DNA of 64,000 nt, taken from contig QKWP01000784.1 in NCBI GenBank assembly GCA_003550325.1, positions 98,654-162,653 on the forward strand. Direction: 5' to 3'. Position numbers and translations under genes: made by a program. Below, in pieces: positions 53,162 through 64,000 of the stretch. The stretch's first letter is position 1. Each line of letters opens with the position of its first letter. A model generated the notes under the pieces. That model saw only the letters and a program-made list of their open reading frames with translations. It was not told where the DNA came from and did no database searches. The DNA is from Gigaspora rosea (taxonomy: Eukaryota; Glomeromycota; Glomeromycetes; Diversisporales; Gigasporaceae).

Positions 53162-56100
53162 TTAATCTAGGAATGAAATCTTTTTCCAATTATTAACATA
53201 TAATTTGATTAATTTTACATCAATTTTTTGACAATTGGAAAGTGCCAAACTACGATTTACTGATTTCTGTGTTTCGAATAATGGATCATTCTTATCTGAT
53301 GATTCGCTCATAACCTTTTCAAAGAATCCCGATAATGTGGCCACTGGATTTTTATCCACATTTTGATATTCGGGTGTTTTTAATAATATATTTAACCATT
53401 CTTTATTTGAAACAATTTTAAAATCTATTCCACTTTGTTGTAAAGATTTTAAGAATTCACTCCATGTGGTTTTCTTCGGATTAAGTATATGATTAACTCG
53501 AACATAATCACCATCAAAAGATGAATTAAAGGAAATGTCAACGATACTTTGAGATGCAACATCAACAGGAATCCAATCAACAATTGAGGAATACGAATTC
53601 GGCATAATTTTCATAAATTGAGCACCTTTTATCATAAGTGAAATATGCTCATGAGTATTCCAAACTCCTGTAACTGAATCACCACAAACTTGTCCAACCC
53701 GGTGAATATCAAGTTCGAAACCTATTTTTCGTGACCATTCTGCGCATACATGTTCAGTAATGAATTTTGATAAAGCATATCCGTTAAGCAATGCATTTGA
53801 AATATCATGAGGTAATACATCCTCTTTAACATTTGTCTTTGATCCAAGAGTTGTACTGATACTTGATGTAAAATTAAAGTGAACATTTCGGTGATGAGCA
53901 TATGCTTCACGGGCTAGCATAAGAAGATGAACAGTTCCACCAATATTTTCACGTTCGAAAACTTCAATTTTGCTATTAAAATCTAATCTCCAAGCGACGT
54001 GATAAATTTGTGTTACTTCATGTACAAGTTTTGAATAAATCTTTTCTGTTTGCCCAAATTTTGAATCACCCAAATCACTTGGTAAAATAATGATACGTTC
54101 CTTAGATAATAAAGAAGTATCTAAATGACGTTGTGCAAATGAATCTTTTAATCTAAACCATCCATGATTTTCATCTGATGCTCTCACCAAACAATAAACT
54201 TTAAGCACATTTGGATTTTTTAACAAATCACGGAGGATAAAAGAACCAAGAGATCCAGTAACTCCTGTTAGAAGGATTGTTTTACCATTTTTTCCATTTA
54301 TATTTCCATTAATTCCATTAATTCCATCAACATTTCCTACAATAGGAAAATTATCGATTTTACTATACTTTTGAATATATAAATTCACTTCATTTCTAAG
54401 AGCTTGTAATTTTGCTTCGTAACCATCTTCAGCATTTTTATTTTGTGAAGTTCTGGTTTTTGATAATTCTTTTGTCAAATATTGTGTAAGACTTTGGACT
54501 GTATTATATTCAAAAATCACATCATAAGGAAGTTTGATAATCGAAAATTGTTTTTGAAGAATAGTTCTTAACTTAGTTGCGGATAAAGAGTCCAGACCAA
54601 GAGCAAAGAATGAGGTTTCATCCTCGTTAGAAAATGAATCGCCGGTGGCTAAATTAAAGGAGTTTAATATAATAGTTTTCACAGAACCTTCATCCCATTG
54701 ATCATTAGAAAAGGATTCATTATTTGTAACAACTTTATGATTTATAAAATTATCGTAAAGCTTTTCAATTTCTTCTTTAAAATCTATTTCAATTTTTTTA
54801 CGTTGAATACCATTTTTAAATGTTCGTGATAATGTTTTTCCTTCAAGAGGTAATATATAAACCATTTCATCAAAGATTCGTGAATGTGATGGACATTCAT
54901 TATTAGCTTGATGTATTGAATCAAAAATACTTTTGGTGATATCCAAGAAAGGAATTCTTTTTATACTTTCATAATCGAGTTCTATCAAAAGACAATTGAA
55001 TGTTCTATTATTTCCAACTACAGCTGCGTGTTTAACAAATTCATTAAGACGAACTGTATCTTCAATTGGTACTGGATTAGTCTTTTCTCCAGTGGCATGA
55101 ACAATTGTATCATCAACTCGACAAAGTAAAATATAATTGCCAGAACCTTTTGGAGTTTCAAGAAAAAGATCACCTATTCTATAATCACCATTTTCCATAT
55201 TTCCTTTAATGGATGCAAGGTTTGCGGATTCTTTTTTTATAACTAATTCTTTTGCACCTTCAACAAAATCATTCCTTTCTATCCATTTTATATCACTTTC
55301 TGGTATTACAAATTTCATCGCATTCCATGGAATATCAGGTGAAGAAGGAACATACCACATAAGAGTTCCAGCTTCACTCGTTCCATAAGTATTATAAAGT
55401 TTGACGCCTGATTGAAAAAGTTGTTCTCCTACTTTAGGTGCCAATGGAGCGCCACCAAAAACGATAGATTTTAATTTTAATAACGTATTAATTTCATCCG
55501 GATAATCTTTACAAATTTGTTCAAGAGTAGCGGGTAAGATATATAAAACATTAGCATTAGATTGCTTTAAACTATATAAAACTTCATTTACTAAAGGAAT
55601 TGATCCTGAGACGATTGGAAATGTGTATACAGAAATGGGACATAAAATAGCTCTTATTATAGTATTTAGTCCAAAAACATGAAATACTGGAGCGGTTGAT
55701 AAAAGAATACTATCAGATTTATCCTTTAGATCCGTAGCTAACAAGTAACGACTGGAGATAGGAACTAATTTAGGAAATGAGGTTGAACCAGAACTATGAA
55801 CAATACCGATGATTTGTTCAGGATCATCATTTAATTTTAAATCAGGAGCGGAATGATCAATTTTTTCATTCTTTAAACTATTAGGTTGTTGAAAGATGTT
55901 GAAAGTTTGCGAATGTTGAGAATTTATTTTACTTTGCACATTTTTGGAAGTTTTTGAAAATTGAGGATCGTAGATAAGAATACAAGATTTAGATTCCTCA
56001 AGTAAATGAATCAATGCAGGTTCGGAATTTCTAGGACTTAGAAATAAGATTTTAAAACCTAATTTCCATAAGGCCATAATGTTATACAAATATTCAGGAC

Positions 56101-56320
56101 CACTTTGTGATAAATAACCTATTATATTGCCTTTCTCCAAGTTTTCATTCTCTAATTGTTTATTCCAATAATTAGCGTATTTATTGATAATGAGATCCAA
56201 GTCTTGAAAATTAATTTCTTCATATTCTGTACCATTGGGGACCATAAGAGTTTTTTCTTCTGGTCTAGTTGATACATAATATTGAAAAGCATTTAATAAA
56301 GTTTGGTGTTTGTGAGACAT
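53162..56320 (-). CDS. NRPS-like carboxylic acid reductase (adenylation-thiolation-reductase)
   Basis: A single uninterrupted frame of 1,052 residues from ATG 56,320. The adenylation domain (about 20-520) shows IVHSSGSTSFPKLVP near 175, YNTYGTSEAG near 314, GDYRIGDLF near 382 and HATGEKTNP. A carrier domain follows with FFALGLDSLSATKLR, the phosphopantetheine serine being about residue 578. The C-terminal thioester reductase has the Rossmann motif LLTGVTGSLGSF near 684 and the catalytic YALSK near 847. Such enzymes adenylate a carboxylic acid, tether it as a thioester and reduce it with NADPH to an aldehyde, as Lys2 and fungal aryl-acid reductases do. It is shorter than Lys2 and the substrate cannot be read from the sequence. 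Intact and intronless. Confidence 0.9.
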   Translation of the reverse strand: MSHKHQTLLNAFQYYVSTRPEEKTLMVPNGTEYEEINFQDLDLIINKYANYWNKQLENENLEKGNIIGYLSQSGPEYLYNIMALWKLGFKILFLSPRNSEPALIHLLEESKSCILIYDPQFSKTSKNVQSKINSQHSQTFNIFQQPNSLKNEKIDHSAPDLKLNDDPEQIIGIVHSSGSTSFPKLVPISSRYLLATDLKDKSDSILLSTAPVFHVFGLNTIIRAILCPISVYTFPIVSGSIPLVNEVLYSLKQSNANVLYILPATLEQICKDYPDEINTLLKLKSIVFGGAPLAPKVGEQLFQSGVKLYNTYGTSEAGTLMWYVPSSPDIPWNAMKFVIPESDIKWIERNDFVEGAKELVIKKESANLASIKGNMENGDYRIGDLFLETPKGSGNYILLCRVDDTIVHATGEKTNPVPIEDTVRLNEFVKHAAVVGNNRTFNCLLIELDYESIKRIPFLDITKSIFDSIHQANNECPSHSRIFDEMVYILPLEGKTLSRTFKNGIQRKKIEIDFKEEIEKLYDNFINHKVVTNNESFSNDQWDEGSVKTIILNSFNLATGDSFSNEDETSFFALGLDSLSATKLRTILQKQFSIIKLPYDVIFEYNTVQSLTQYLTKELSKTRTSQNKNAEDGYEAKLQALRNEVNLYIQKYSKIDNFPIVGNVDGINGINGNINGKNGKTILLTGVTGSLGSFILRDLLKNPNVLKVYCLVRASDENHGWFRLKDSFAQRHLDTSLLSKERIIILPSDLGDSKFGQTEKIYSKLVHEVTQIYHVAWRLDFNSKIEVFERENIGGTVHLLMLAREAYAHHRNVHFNFTSSISTTLGSKTNVKEDVLPHDISNALLNGYALSKFITEHVCAEWSRKIGFELDIHRVGQVCGDSVTGVWNTHEHISLMIKGAQFMKIMPNSYSSIVDWIPVDVASQSIVDISFNSSFDGDYVRVNHILNPKKTTWSEFLKSLQQSGIDFKIVSNKEWLNILLKTPEYQNVDKNPVATLSGFFEKVMSESSDKNDPLFETQKSVNRSLALSNCQKIDVKLIKLYVNNWKKISFLD

Positions 56321-59287
56321 TTTGTTGCTTTAATAAATAAAATAATTTTATAGAAGTTTTGTTTATATAATTTTGTCTTGATGTTGTTTCTTGTTCGTCC
56401 TTAACTTCATGAAGCATGGTATTTATAATATTTGCTAACTGCCAAGGAAATATAAAAATTCCTTTTTCAGTTAACCCCTTTTCAAGGATTCACAGCCTCG
56501 TAGATGACGTTACGTTAAAAAATATAGCCGGATCGGTGAAAATGATTAAATCGTAATGAATAGTTCCTTGTATAATATTTCCCGACTCGTGCATATTTGC
56601 CGGCATATCGTATAGCATTGCATAATCCCCAAAAAATAATACATTTGGCCTAATTCTTGAATGATACCCGGAGATATATATATTTAATTTATTATTTTCA
56701 TATATAGTAAACACAATACCCACGGGTACTATTCAATTTAAAAAATAGAGTTCTTGAATAAGACACTGTATGCAGTGCTATATGAAAGTCATGTGATTAC
56801 TATTTATCATCAGTATTCTGATGTCAGCAGAAGGTTCGGTCGTTGGCAGTTTTCGAGTTTTCCAGGATTTATGAGGATTTGTAACAAAATAACGCGATAA
56901 AATATAAAGGCATCATCGGAAATTTCATATGTAAACCGGAAAATATTCTACAGGAGTTGTTTTGAACCGTGATTACCGTTACGGATAAACTTTTTTCATC
57001 TCTATTGCATGATAAACAAATTAGTACACGAAAATTAGTCTTGCCACAAAAAATGTCAGTCCGTGGTCTCAAAGTTATTTTGAGATCTATATAAATCGAC
57101 TTTTTAAATCAAATAGTGATCTTGCTGATCGACTGGCTAAATCGATAAAACTTTTCGGGTTTAAGCCAATAAAGTTTTATTAGCTTAACCGAAAAAATTT
57201 TGTATATATCGATATATATATATGATCCTATTTTAAGTAACGTCGTTCTTTACTGTTTATATTACATACAGATCAGCCAAAATAATTTTGTGAACTTTAA
57301 ATATTCGTCCGACTAAACTAATATGACAATTATTTCTGGGAAATAGGTGTTTGAGCTACCAAAAACCATGAAATGTAAACCAGGTTTTTGAGGCAGAACT
57401 TAATTAATCGATGTAAAAAATGTTAATAGTACACAATTTAAACCATTTTGTCATTGCTGTAAAAATAGAATATTGGGAAGATACGTAATGGAAGATTAAA
57501 AAGGGGCGCAATTAAAAATAAATGAACACACTAACGGATATTTGGAAAATGTATACCGGATTGGTGCTGGAAATTAGATTCTCCCAAGATTCAGATCAAT
57601 TACATATACTATAATTAATTACGCAAATGGCGCTAAGTCGTAAACAGTAAATGGGTTCTTCCACAGCAAAGCCATGCTTAGAAGCTCAAATGCAATTAGT
57701 ACCGTACCATATTTCTTGATTTTTTTTCATATTAAATTTAGTTAGTCAATTTATTAAAATTCGATATATGAATTAATTAAATATTGACTGATAATGATCT
57801 ATTAGACCCTCATGACCTGTCATAGGTCATTTGGTCGTAACCAAAAACTACTATATGCCCTTTTAAATACTAAAAAGTTAGTAAGCGCTTAGAAGAAATT
57901 AGTAGCGTTTTTTTTGTGGTACTTTCAGTTGCTTTTTTGGGGTTCCTTTAAGCAGTCAGATCACGTGATAATAAACCAATCAAATTGATGAACCCGACGA
58001 AGCAAAACAAGCGAAAAAAGAGACAGTAGTCTAAACCCATATTGGAGCATTAATAAAAAATGTTGGGGAGGTGATTTTACCTATATGATCCCTTCCAATC
58101 CTAACCCAAGGCGATTCTAATTCTAATATTAAGGTAATTGACAAATCGACTAATTGATTAAATCGGCTAATTGATTAATCGATTAGTTGACTTGGGTTTT
58201 TAATTCGATTTTCGATTTGTATTACTACTAACACCGTGATACACTGCCTAAAATTAGAGGTAATAAGAGTCTTGAACTAGTTAAGAACTGGTTCGCAACC
58301 CCAGTCTGAAACCGATCTAACCATTGGGGTAAAAGTAAAAAAATTATCGTTATTAAATCCACCAATCAAATTGCCTAATCATTAATCATCTAATTGGTGA
58401 ATTTAACGTCAAGGAGAAAAATATGACACTCGATTATTTAACTGGATTAGTTTGAACTGGTTTTAAACTGTCTCCGTCTTAAATCTGGTTCAAACTAGGT
58501 TCTCTTAACATTCCTATCTAACGCTAGATATTGACATATCACCTTTTTTTTATTTTTTATTTATTTTTTTATCAGTGATAATGTACGAAGTGATACAAAT
58601 TGCCAAAAATTTTGCATTCGATTAGTGTCAAAATTTTTGATTATTCGATTTTTGTTCAATTTTTTTGTTCGATTTTTATTCGATTTTAATATATGATTAG
58701 TTGTCAACTTTGTCAACTAATCGATTTTGATCAATTTTCGATTTTTGATTTGTAACACTAGTTGTATGTCAGAATAGAATCTTGGTAGATTTAGTGTAGA
58801 CTTAGAATCAATATAAGTTGATTCTAAATACACAAGTTAAACCGAGATTTTAAATTCATTCAAATCAGTAAAGAATTTCGAACTAACTTATTAAATGTAA
58901 TTCTGACTTAAAAACATTATTGCGCTTTGCAAACGCAGCAGATCATGATGTCATGTAAAATCACAAGAAATTAGCTGATTCTAGAGGATTTTTAATTTTT
59001 GATGAATTTTAAAGATTTAAGATAAAATAAGACATTATTGATGAAAATTATGATCAATAGGAAATTAAAATCTCAGAAATTTTTCACCATCATTACCATG
59101 AAAATCACAGTGTCACACTTTTTTGCAAAGCACTATAAATTAATTTAACCAGCAACTATGATATTTATGTATATATATAATATCTGAGCAGTATGGTATG
59201 GATTTTAAAATGGGTATTTTATACCTCTATACCATACTGATTGGTCATCCATACCATGCTGATATTCGTATTATCTCATAAATTTGT
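56321..59287. other. gene-free region
   Basis: No convincing gene. Minus-strand ORFs at 56,490 and 56,869 are short and unsupported. Direct repeats of GATTTTCGATTTGTA-like sequence near 58,210 and 58,735 and a 51-bp palindromic pair CAGTATGGTAT/ATACCATACTG near 59,194 suggest old inserts. Confidence 0.5.
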
Positions 59288-59696
59288 ATTGTATAGTGCA
59301 GACAACCTAGCTCCAACCAATAAAATTGATGATATTCAAATTGCTAATCCTTCAAAAAAAATATGAACCAAAAAAATACTATCTAAATCAAAACAAGCTA
59401 AACACTTCTATATTCTTAAATTTTTTTAAATCTATTTATAAAAAAAGTTATAGCAAGTTGAAGATATAGTATTTTTATAATTAAATATGAAATTTGGCCA
59501 CCTTTTATATATACAAAAAAAGCAAATTTGGCTTCTTTAAACAATTAATTTTATTTTTATATATATTAAAAATTCAAATTTAACCACTTTATATGTTAAA
59601 TTTTCAAAATGGTCTCTCTATATATATAAAAATTAAAATCTGAATTTGGTTACTAAACTTTTTATTAGTGGAACTAGGTTGTTTGCACTATACAAT
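59288..59696. mobile_element. 409-bp terminal-inverted-repeat MITE
   Basis: ATTGTATAGTGCAGACAACC at 59,288 faces its complement ending at 59,696; 26 of 28 bases match. No ORF and no clear target duplication. Confidence 0.75.
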
Positions 59697-60799
59697 CTGT
59701 ATGCAAACTATAAATTAACTGTAGATGTTCTGTATCATTTTTAAGTCAATTATTAATTGACTAATATCATTAATAAATTTGAAAATAACATATTATTTTG
59801 CAGTTGATAGTGTTGTTTACTGAATGTTCTAGTAGAAATTGCAGAACTGAAAAATTACTAGAACTAACTGTATAGAATTTGAAACATAATAGCTTCCAGT
59901 AAAGATTTTTTATTGCCGGAATAGAATTTCTAGTAACTTATAGTAGCTTCTGATTGATTGATTCAAATCAACTATTTGGAGTAAAGGTTGAACTTGGTAT
60001 AAATTAAGTTCACCCATTTATATAAATATTACTAAATCACAAATAGTATTATTTTTAATAACTAGAATAACTGGGTAATCTGCTATAGGCCATATGATAA
60101 TATTAAATTTTGTTAAAGAATTAAAGAATTACTGAAATTAAATATGAAAATCCTTTTTTTTACAATATTAACAAAATATTAATTATCTTATTGTAATGAG
60201 ATACATGAACAAAAAAAGAATTATTACATCAGAATCTTGAACTTGTATTAAAGATAAGTTGAAAAAAATAAACTAAATATTTTGAATTGAATAGCTTCGA
60301 AAGCTAAAAACAAAATTAGTTGCCAACTAACTAATTGGATTGGCAATAGTCACATTTAGGTTAGCTAATTAGATAAATACATTCCAGTAAGAAAATCATT
60401 CTAGTAGAATTTCTTATTAGAACTCTGGAAGAATCTGGATGTCCAGTGGGGTTTAGTCTTCTAGTAACAACACTGCAATTGGTATAGTCATTTATTCTTT
60501 ATAATCTTGATTGATCTTTTTTTTTAAAAAATTGTTTAACTATTTAAAATCCTTTATTTATGAACAAAAAGTTTATAGAACTATTTAACAAACTTAATAA
60601 TTTATTCACTATAAAGAAATAATTTATAAAAATTATTTAATGAACTAATAATTTATTTAATGGACTTTTTAAATAAACCTTACCTAATGAATTAACATTA
60701 AAAATTATATAATAAGTTAACAAAATTTTTGGCTTATAAAAATTAATAATAAATTTTTAGCAGAAAAACTAGAAATCTTTTGAATGTAAAAAGACAATA
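59697..60799. other. gene-free region
   Basis: AT-rich, no ORF of note, no recognised repeat family. Confidence 0.5.
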
Positions 60800-61140
60800 C
60801 AGTCAACTCTCCATAAATACAACTTGTAGGGACAAGCCTACAACATGCATTTAGGGAAGTTTGCATTTAAAGAGAGTCAATTAAATTGCAGCTTTAAAAA
60901 TTAGATCATCAAGTTTGTGTAACTTCTACTAAAACTGTATAATCTATCTTAAATACTAAAATTTGATTGGCTACGTGCATTTAGGGAGGTTAGTGCAATA
61001 TAAAATGCTATTCAAGAAATCATGCATTTACAGAATATAGAATGTGCATTTAGCACTAATAACATCTTATGGAAAAGAAAAAAATGTGCATTTAGAGAGG
61101 TATTGCATTTATAAAGGTTGCATTTATGGAGGTCTGACTA
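60800..61140. mobile_element. 341-bp pogo/Tc1-like MITE
   Basis: CAGTCAACTCTCCATAAATA at the left and the complement of a TAGTCAGACCTCCATAAATG end at the right, flanked by TA. The interior repeats GTGCATTTAGGGAGG-like units several times. Confidence 0.75.
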
Positions 61141-62098
61141 TATAAAACAATCCTTAAAGTCATTATTTTGTTAATATAAATATGACTTATTGATATGAAT
61201 ATTTTTACCATCTTTTATAAACAAAAAGATAATATTTAACTTTGTGATTATAAAAATAATTTTTTTAATAAACTTGAATTTTATTAAATGTATTAAAAAT
61301 TGATCTAGATCATTCTTCAATTGGTAATAATTAATAAATTATGCATGTTAATTAAGAATTAACAAAATTTTTAATAAATATAGAACATATATTTTAGTCA
61401 TTTATTTCTAGCTACATTAATTGTTGGTGATAATGCCGAAATCAGATAATACTAAAATTTGGGGTCTCGATTTGAAAATATAAGCCTTGCTAAAATCCAT
61501 ATATACTCTTTAAATATCAATCTATACCCAAACTTTACTCTAACTCTATAAGACAAAAACAAAAAAAAGCACATCAAAAAAATTTTAAAATTTCATATTA
61601 AAATAAATCAAAATTTCAAAATTATCAGATTTTAGCATTATTTCTAATATGAATTTATATGTTTGTAGCCATGGTTACTGTAACCACATTTTATAAAATT
61701 GTTAATAACTCAAAATTTTACTAGAGTAACCCCTGTTGTGTTACTAACAAAAAATGCTCCTCTTGCGATTTTGTAATAATTTTAACTTTAACTCTAACTT
61801 TAACCCTAGCCAATCACAACTTTTAACCCTAACTCTAACCTTAATATTATACTAACCCTAACCCTAACTATATTACATCTGGGCTTAGTTATAGACCCTG
61901 GTTATTGTAACCTATGGTTACAAATATATTAATTCTTCTAATATTAATTATTACAAATATGATTATTGAGCAATTTTACTTTTTATACTTGTAGCAATTT
62001 ATATTAATAATCTTTAGTACAATTATACCTCTCTAAATGCATTACAATAGGATCATATATAAGATAAGTCAAATATGTATTTATAAAGATATTATATT
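61141..62098. other. gene-free region with telomere-like repeats
   Basis: No gene. CCCTAA/CTCTAA-type repeats occur at about 61,790-61,870, including CTAACCCTAACCCTAACT at 61,852-61,869. Confidence 0.5.
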
Positions 62099-63098
62099 GG
62101 AGTATGGCAACATAGTGTAGTTGGATTGTTGTCACCCCCCAAGTAGTTGTAACAAAAGATACAGAGTTCGAATTCCACTGGAGATGATTTCGAAAAATTT
62201 ATCTGTGTTATGGTAACCTGGACTTTGAGCTCGGATTTACAGATCTGTTTCCTGAGTTATACCAACTCGCATTGGGAGCTCTAAAGCTGTGTTATGCACA
62301 GAACTGGGGCGCATAGATCATGGGGAGTGCAGGTGCTGTGTTACGTACAGAACCATAGGACAAAAGGAAACTATACTTGGCAAGACCTGAGCAAAGAGGT
62401 AGCTGACTTTTGACGGTACTTAAACAGAAATCAGATGAGGACGGACCAGAAGTGGACTGACTGAAAAGTGGACTGACCGGAAGCAAACTTACGACAAAAG
62501 GGCCTATGGCAGGGCTCTACCAATCAGACCGCCGGAGTCGCACTGGAGGAAAAGGACATGTGTTACAGAAGCATGTACCAAGAGGAGGGAGACCATTGGG
62601 TTCGCCAATGACAGACCACTCCTTCCGGGTCCTTGGATTGGGAGTAGGAATGTAACCGGGGGAAAGAAAGCGAGGTAGGGGTAAGGAAAGCAACTGGAAA
62701 GAAACCAGAAGAGGAACGGGAGAAGTACTGGGGTTGGTGAACTTTGTAAGGGCATGTATTGTGCTACACATACTAGTAGGAAGGTAGTGGCTTGAAATAC
62801 GAGCCAAGGTTGCGACAGCATTCAAAAAATGGCTTGAGATACGAACCGGCGACGGCAGCACTACAGGTACTATTAGTGGACAAGTAAGGTGCAAAAAACC
62901 AGGTTGAGTATATGAGTGGGACATATAGGATGCTCTGGTAGGTTTAGGTTATAGATAAAATAGTCTAAGTTTCGGTACTTGGTAGTTGTAGTAATCTAAT
63001 ACAATAGTCAAGGATATTGTAATGATCACTATACTTAATAAAAAGACCGAGGCATGTCCTCGCCTTGTAACTGAAAAAAAAAATAAATAAAAAAAAAT
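62099..63098 (+). mobile_element. tRNA-headed SINE-like retroposon of about 1 kb
   Basis: A 10-bp duplication ATATTATATT flanks it (62,089-62,098 and 63,099-63,108). The head carries a Pol III A-box-like TAGTGTAGTTGG (62,113-62,124) and B-box-like AGTTCGAATTC within 62,164-62,176. The tail is A-rich (63,070-63,098). The body is GC-richer than all surroundings and has internal duplications (GCTGTGTTA..ACAGAAC twice; GTGGACTGAC twice). The minus-strand ORFs at 62,292-62,924 are accidental. Confidence 0.7.
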
Positions 63099-63523
63099 AT
63101 ATTATATTTAGAAAGGTATAAATCTATAAGTGTTATATTAATTGGGCCCAAGAGAAGATATATATTTAGAGAAGCATAAATCTATAAGTATTATATTAGT
63201 TGTGCCCAAGAGAAAACATACATTTAGAGAGATTGTATTTAGTTCTAATAGTTGTATTTGATGGATTTTGAACAGATTTAATATAAAAATATAATTCTCT
63301 CATATAATAAAATAAAAAGTTTATATCAGGAAATTTTATATATAGATATTGATCGATATATAACAGTTAATCGTTTTATATCGATTAAAAATAACGATAT
63401 ATATCGATTAACTGGCTAAAAACTGATATATATCTAAATCGATATATATAATTTTTTATATTAAATCGTTATATATCTACAAACCGATTATAATTGGAAT
63501 TATTTAAAACAATATATAACGAT
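63099..63523. other. low-complexity ATCG-repeat region
   Basis: Rich in CGATATATA and inverted TATATATCG units from 63,350 to 63,520. No gene. Confidence 0.5.
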
Positions 63524-63821
63524 AGGACCCCGGACATGTAGTACAGAGGTCATACGTTATGCATTTCAGCAAAAACCCCCGAAATTTAAAAAGCAAAAAA
63601 TCAGTTTTTGGCGATTATCTTGGCATCTAGTGGTTCAATTTGAATAAACTTTTTTTTAAAATGAAGCTCTTAGTGAGGCGCATCTAACAAAAAAAAGTTC
63701 ATTCAATTCTGATTACTGTATCAAAAGTTATTTAAATAAATAGATTTTGTCATTTTTAGCAAATTAGATTAAAATTGGCCAAAATCCTGTTATGACCTAT
63801 ATAAGAGATGTCCAGGGTCCT
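63524..63821. mobile_element. 298-bp hAT-type MITE, copy 2
   Basis: Same family as 30,782-31,058. Ends AGGACCCCGGACAT and complement of ATGTCCAGGGTCCT; 8-bp duplication ATAACGAT exact at 63,516-63,523 and 63,822-63,829. It has about 20 extra bases before the right end compared with copy 1. Confidence 0.92.
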
Positions 63822-63928
63822 ATAACGATTAACAGATCTTTAATGATTACACAGTGTTTTGACCACAACGATATATAATGATTAACAGATCTTTAACAAT
63901 TATATAGTGTTTTGACTACATTACAAAA
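63822..63928 (+). repeat. two-copy tandem repeat of about 60 bp
   Basis: AACGATTAACAGATCTTTAA followed by CAGTGTTTTGACCACA is repeated as AATGATTAACAGATCTTTAA with TAGTGTTTTGACTACA. Confidence 0.6.
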
Positions 63929-63951
63929 ATTTCATCCCAAATCACCGGGTA

Positions 63952-64000
63952 AAAAAAAAAAAAAAAAAAAAAAAATTTAAAAAAAAAAAAATTTTATTTT
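63952..64000. repeat. homopolymer A/T tract at the window end
   Basis: A runs of 22 or more followed by TTT and A12-TTTT. Natural or an assembly end cannot be told. Confidence 0.6.

Noticed and set aside
62292-62924. Three overlapping minus-strand ORFs (64-135 codons)
   Set aside because: They lie in the GC-richer body of the tRNA-headed retroposon, with Ser/Pro/Leu-rich nonsense composition; explained by base composition.
1-64000. tRNA, rRNA genes or CRISPR arrays
   Set aside because: None recognised on either strand; the only tRNA-like sequence is the retroposon head at 62,113-62,176.

Overview
The window looks like nuclear DNA of an arbuscular mycorrhizal fungus (Glomeromycotina, Rhizophagus-like). 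It is very AT-rich and crowded with short inverted-repeat transposons. The host genes have small GT-AG introns, and one is an F-box/leucine-rich protein of the type that is hugely expanded in those fungi. The assignment is by gene style only; no rRNA or other marker gene is present.

Positions 1 to about 34,400 are occupied by two neighbouring, same-strand, divergent members of one giant reverse-transcribing mobile element. Member A enters from the left edge: DDE transposase of IS1595/Merlin type (2-688), zinc-knuckle protein (1375-3603), an AT-rich spacer, small ORFs, then a deoxynucleoside kinase and a NUDIX hydrolase (5035-7513). Member B runs from roughly 7.5-8.9 kb to 34.4 kb: a row of small membrane proteins, a Gag-like CCHC protein (11,282-12,947), an aspartic protease joined in frame to an endonuclease IV (13,039-19,540), a 685-residue coiled-coil protein, reverse transcriptase-RNase H (21,604-23,561), then, where an integrase would normally sit, an IS1595/Merlin-like DDE transposase (23,563-24,501). 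Next come a zinc-knuckle protein, a leucine-zipper-like protein, a Zn2Cys6 zinc-cluster protein, more small ORFs and a NUDIX protein ending at 34,382. Genes are packed tightly with stop/start overlaps such as TAATG and ATGA. Many genes carry single in-frame stops or homopolymer frameshifts, so both members look mostly decayed, although the endonuclease IV, coiled-coil and DDE genes of B are open.

Member B was later hit by a complete hAT transposon (13,665-17,893; 8-bp target duplication, intact two-exon transposase) and by a 277-bp hAT-type MITE (30,782-31,058). A 1,859-bp stretch (26,585-28,443) is repeated almost exactly at 28,445-30,303 across a single N and is probably an assembly artefact. 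Removing these, B is roughly 20 kb.

From 34.4 kb to the end the strand-biased A-rich composition stops and the sequence is host-like: decayed lineage-specific genes (36.2-39 kb), a field of nested inverted-repeat elements (40.6-45.4 kb), an intact seven-exon PTR2 peptide transporter (45,564-47,716, minus), an F-box gene (50,200-51,816), an NRPS-like adenylation-thiolation-reductase enzyme (53,162-56,320, minus), then about 7.7 kb without genes but with several MITEs, a 1-kb tRNA-headed retroposon (62,099-63,098) and a second copy of the MITE found inside member B.
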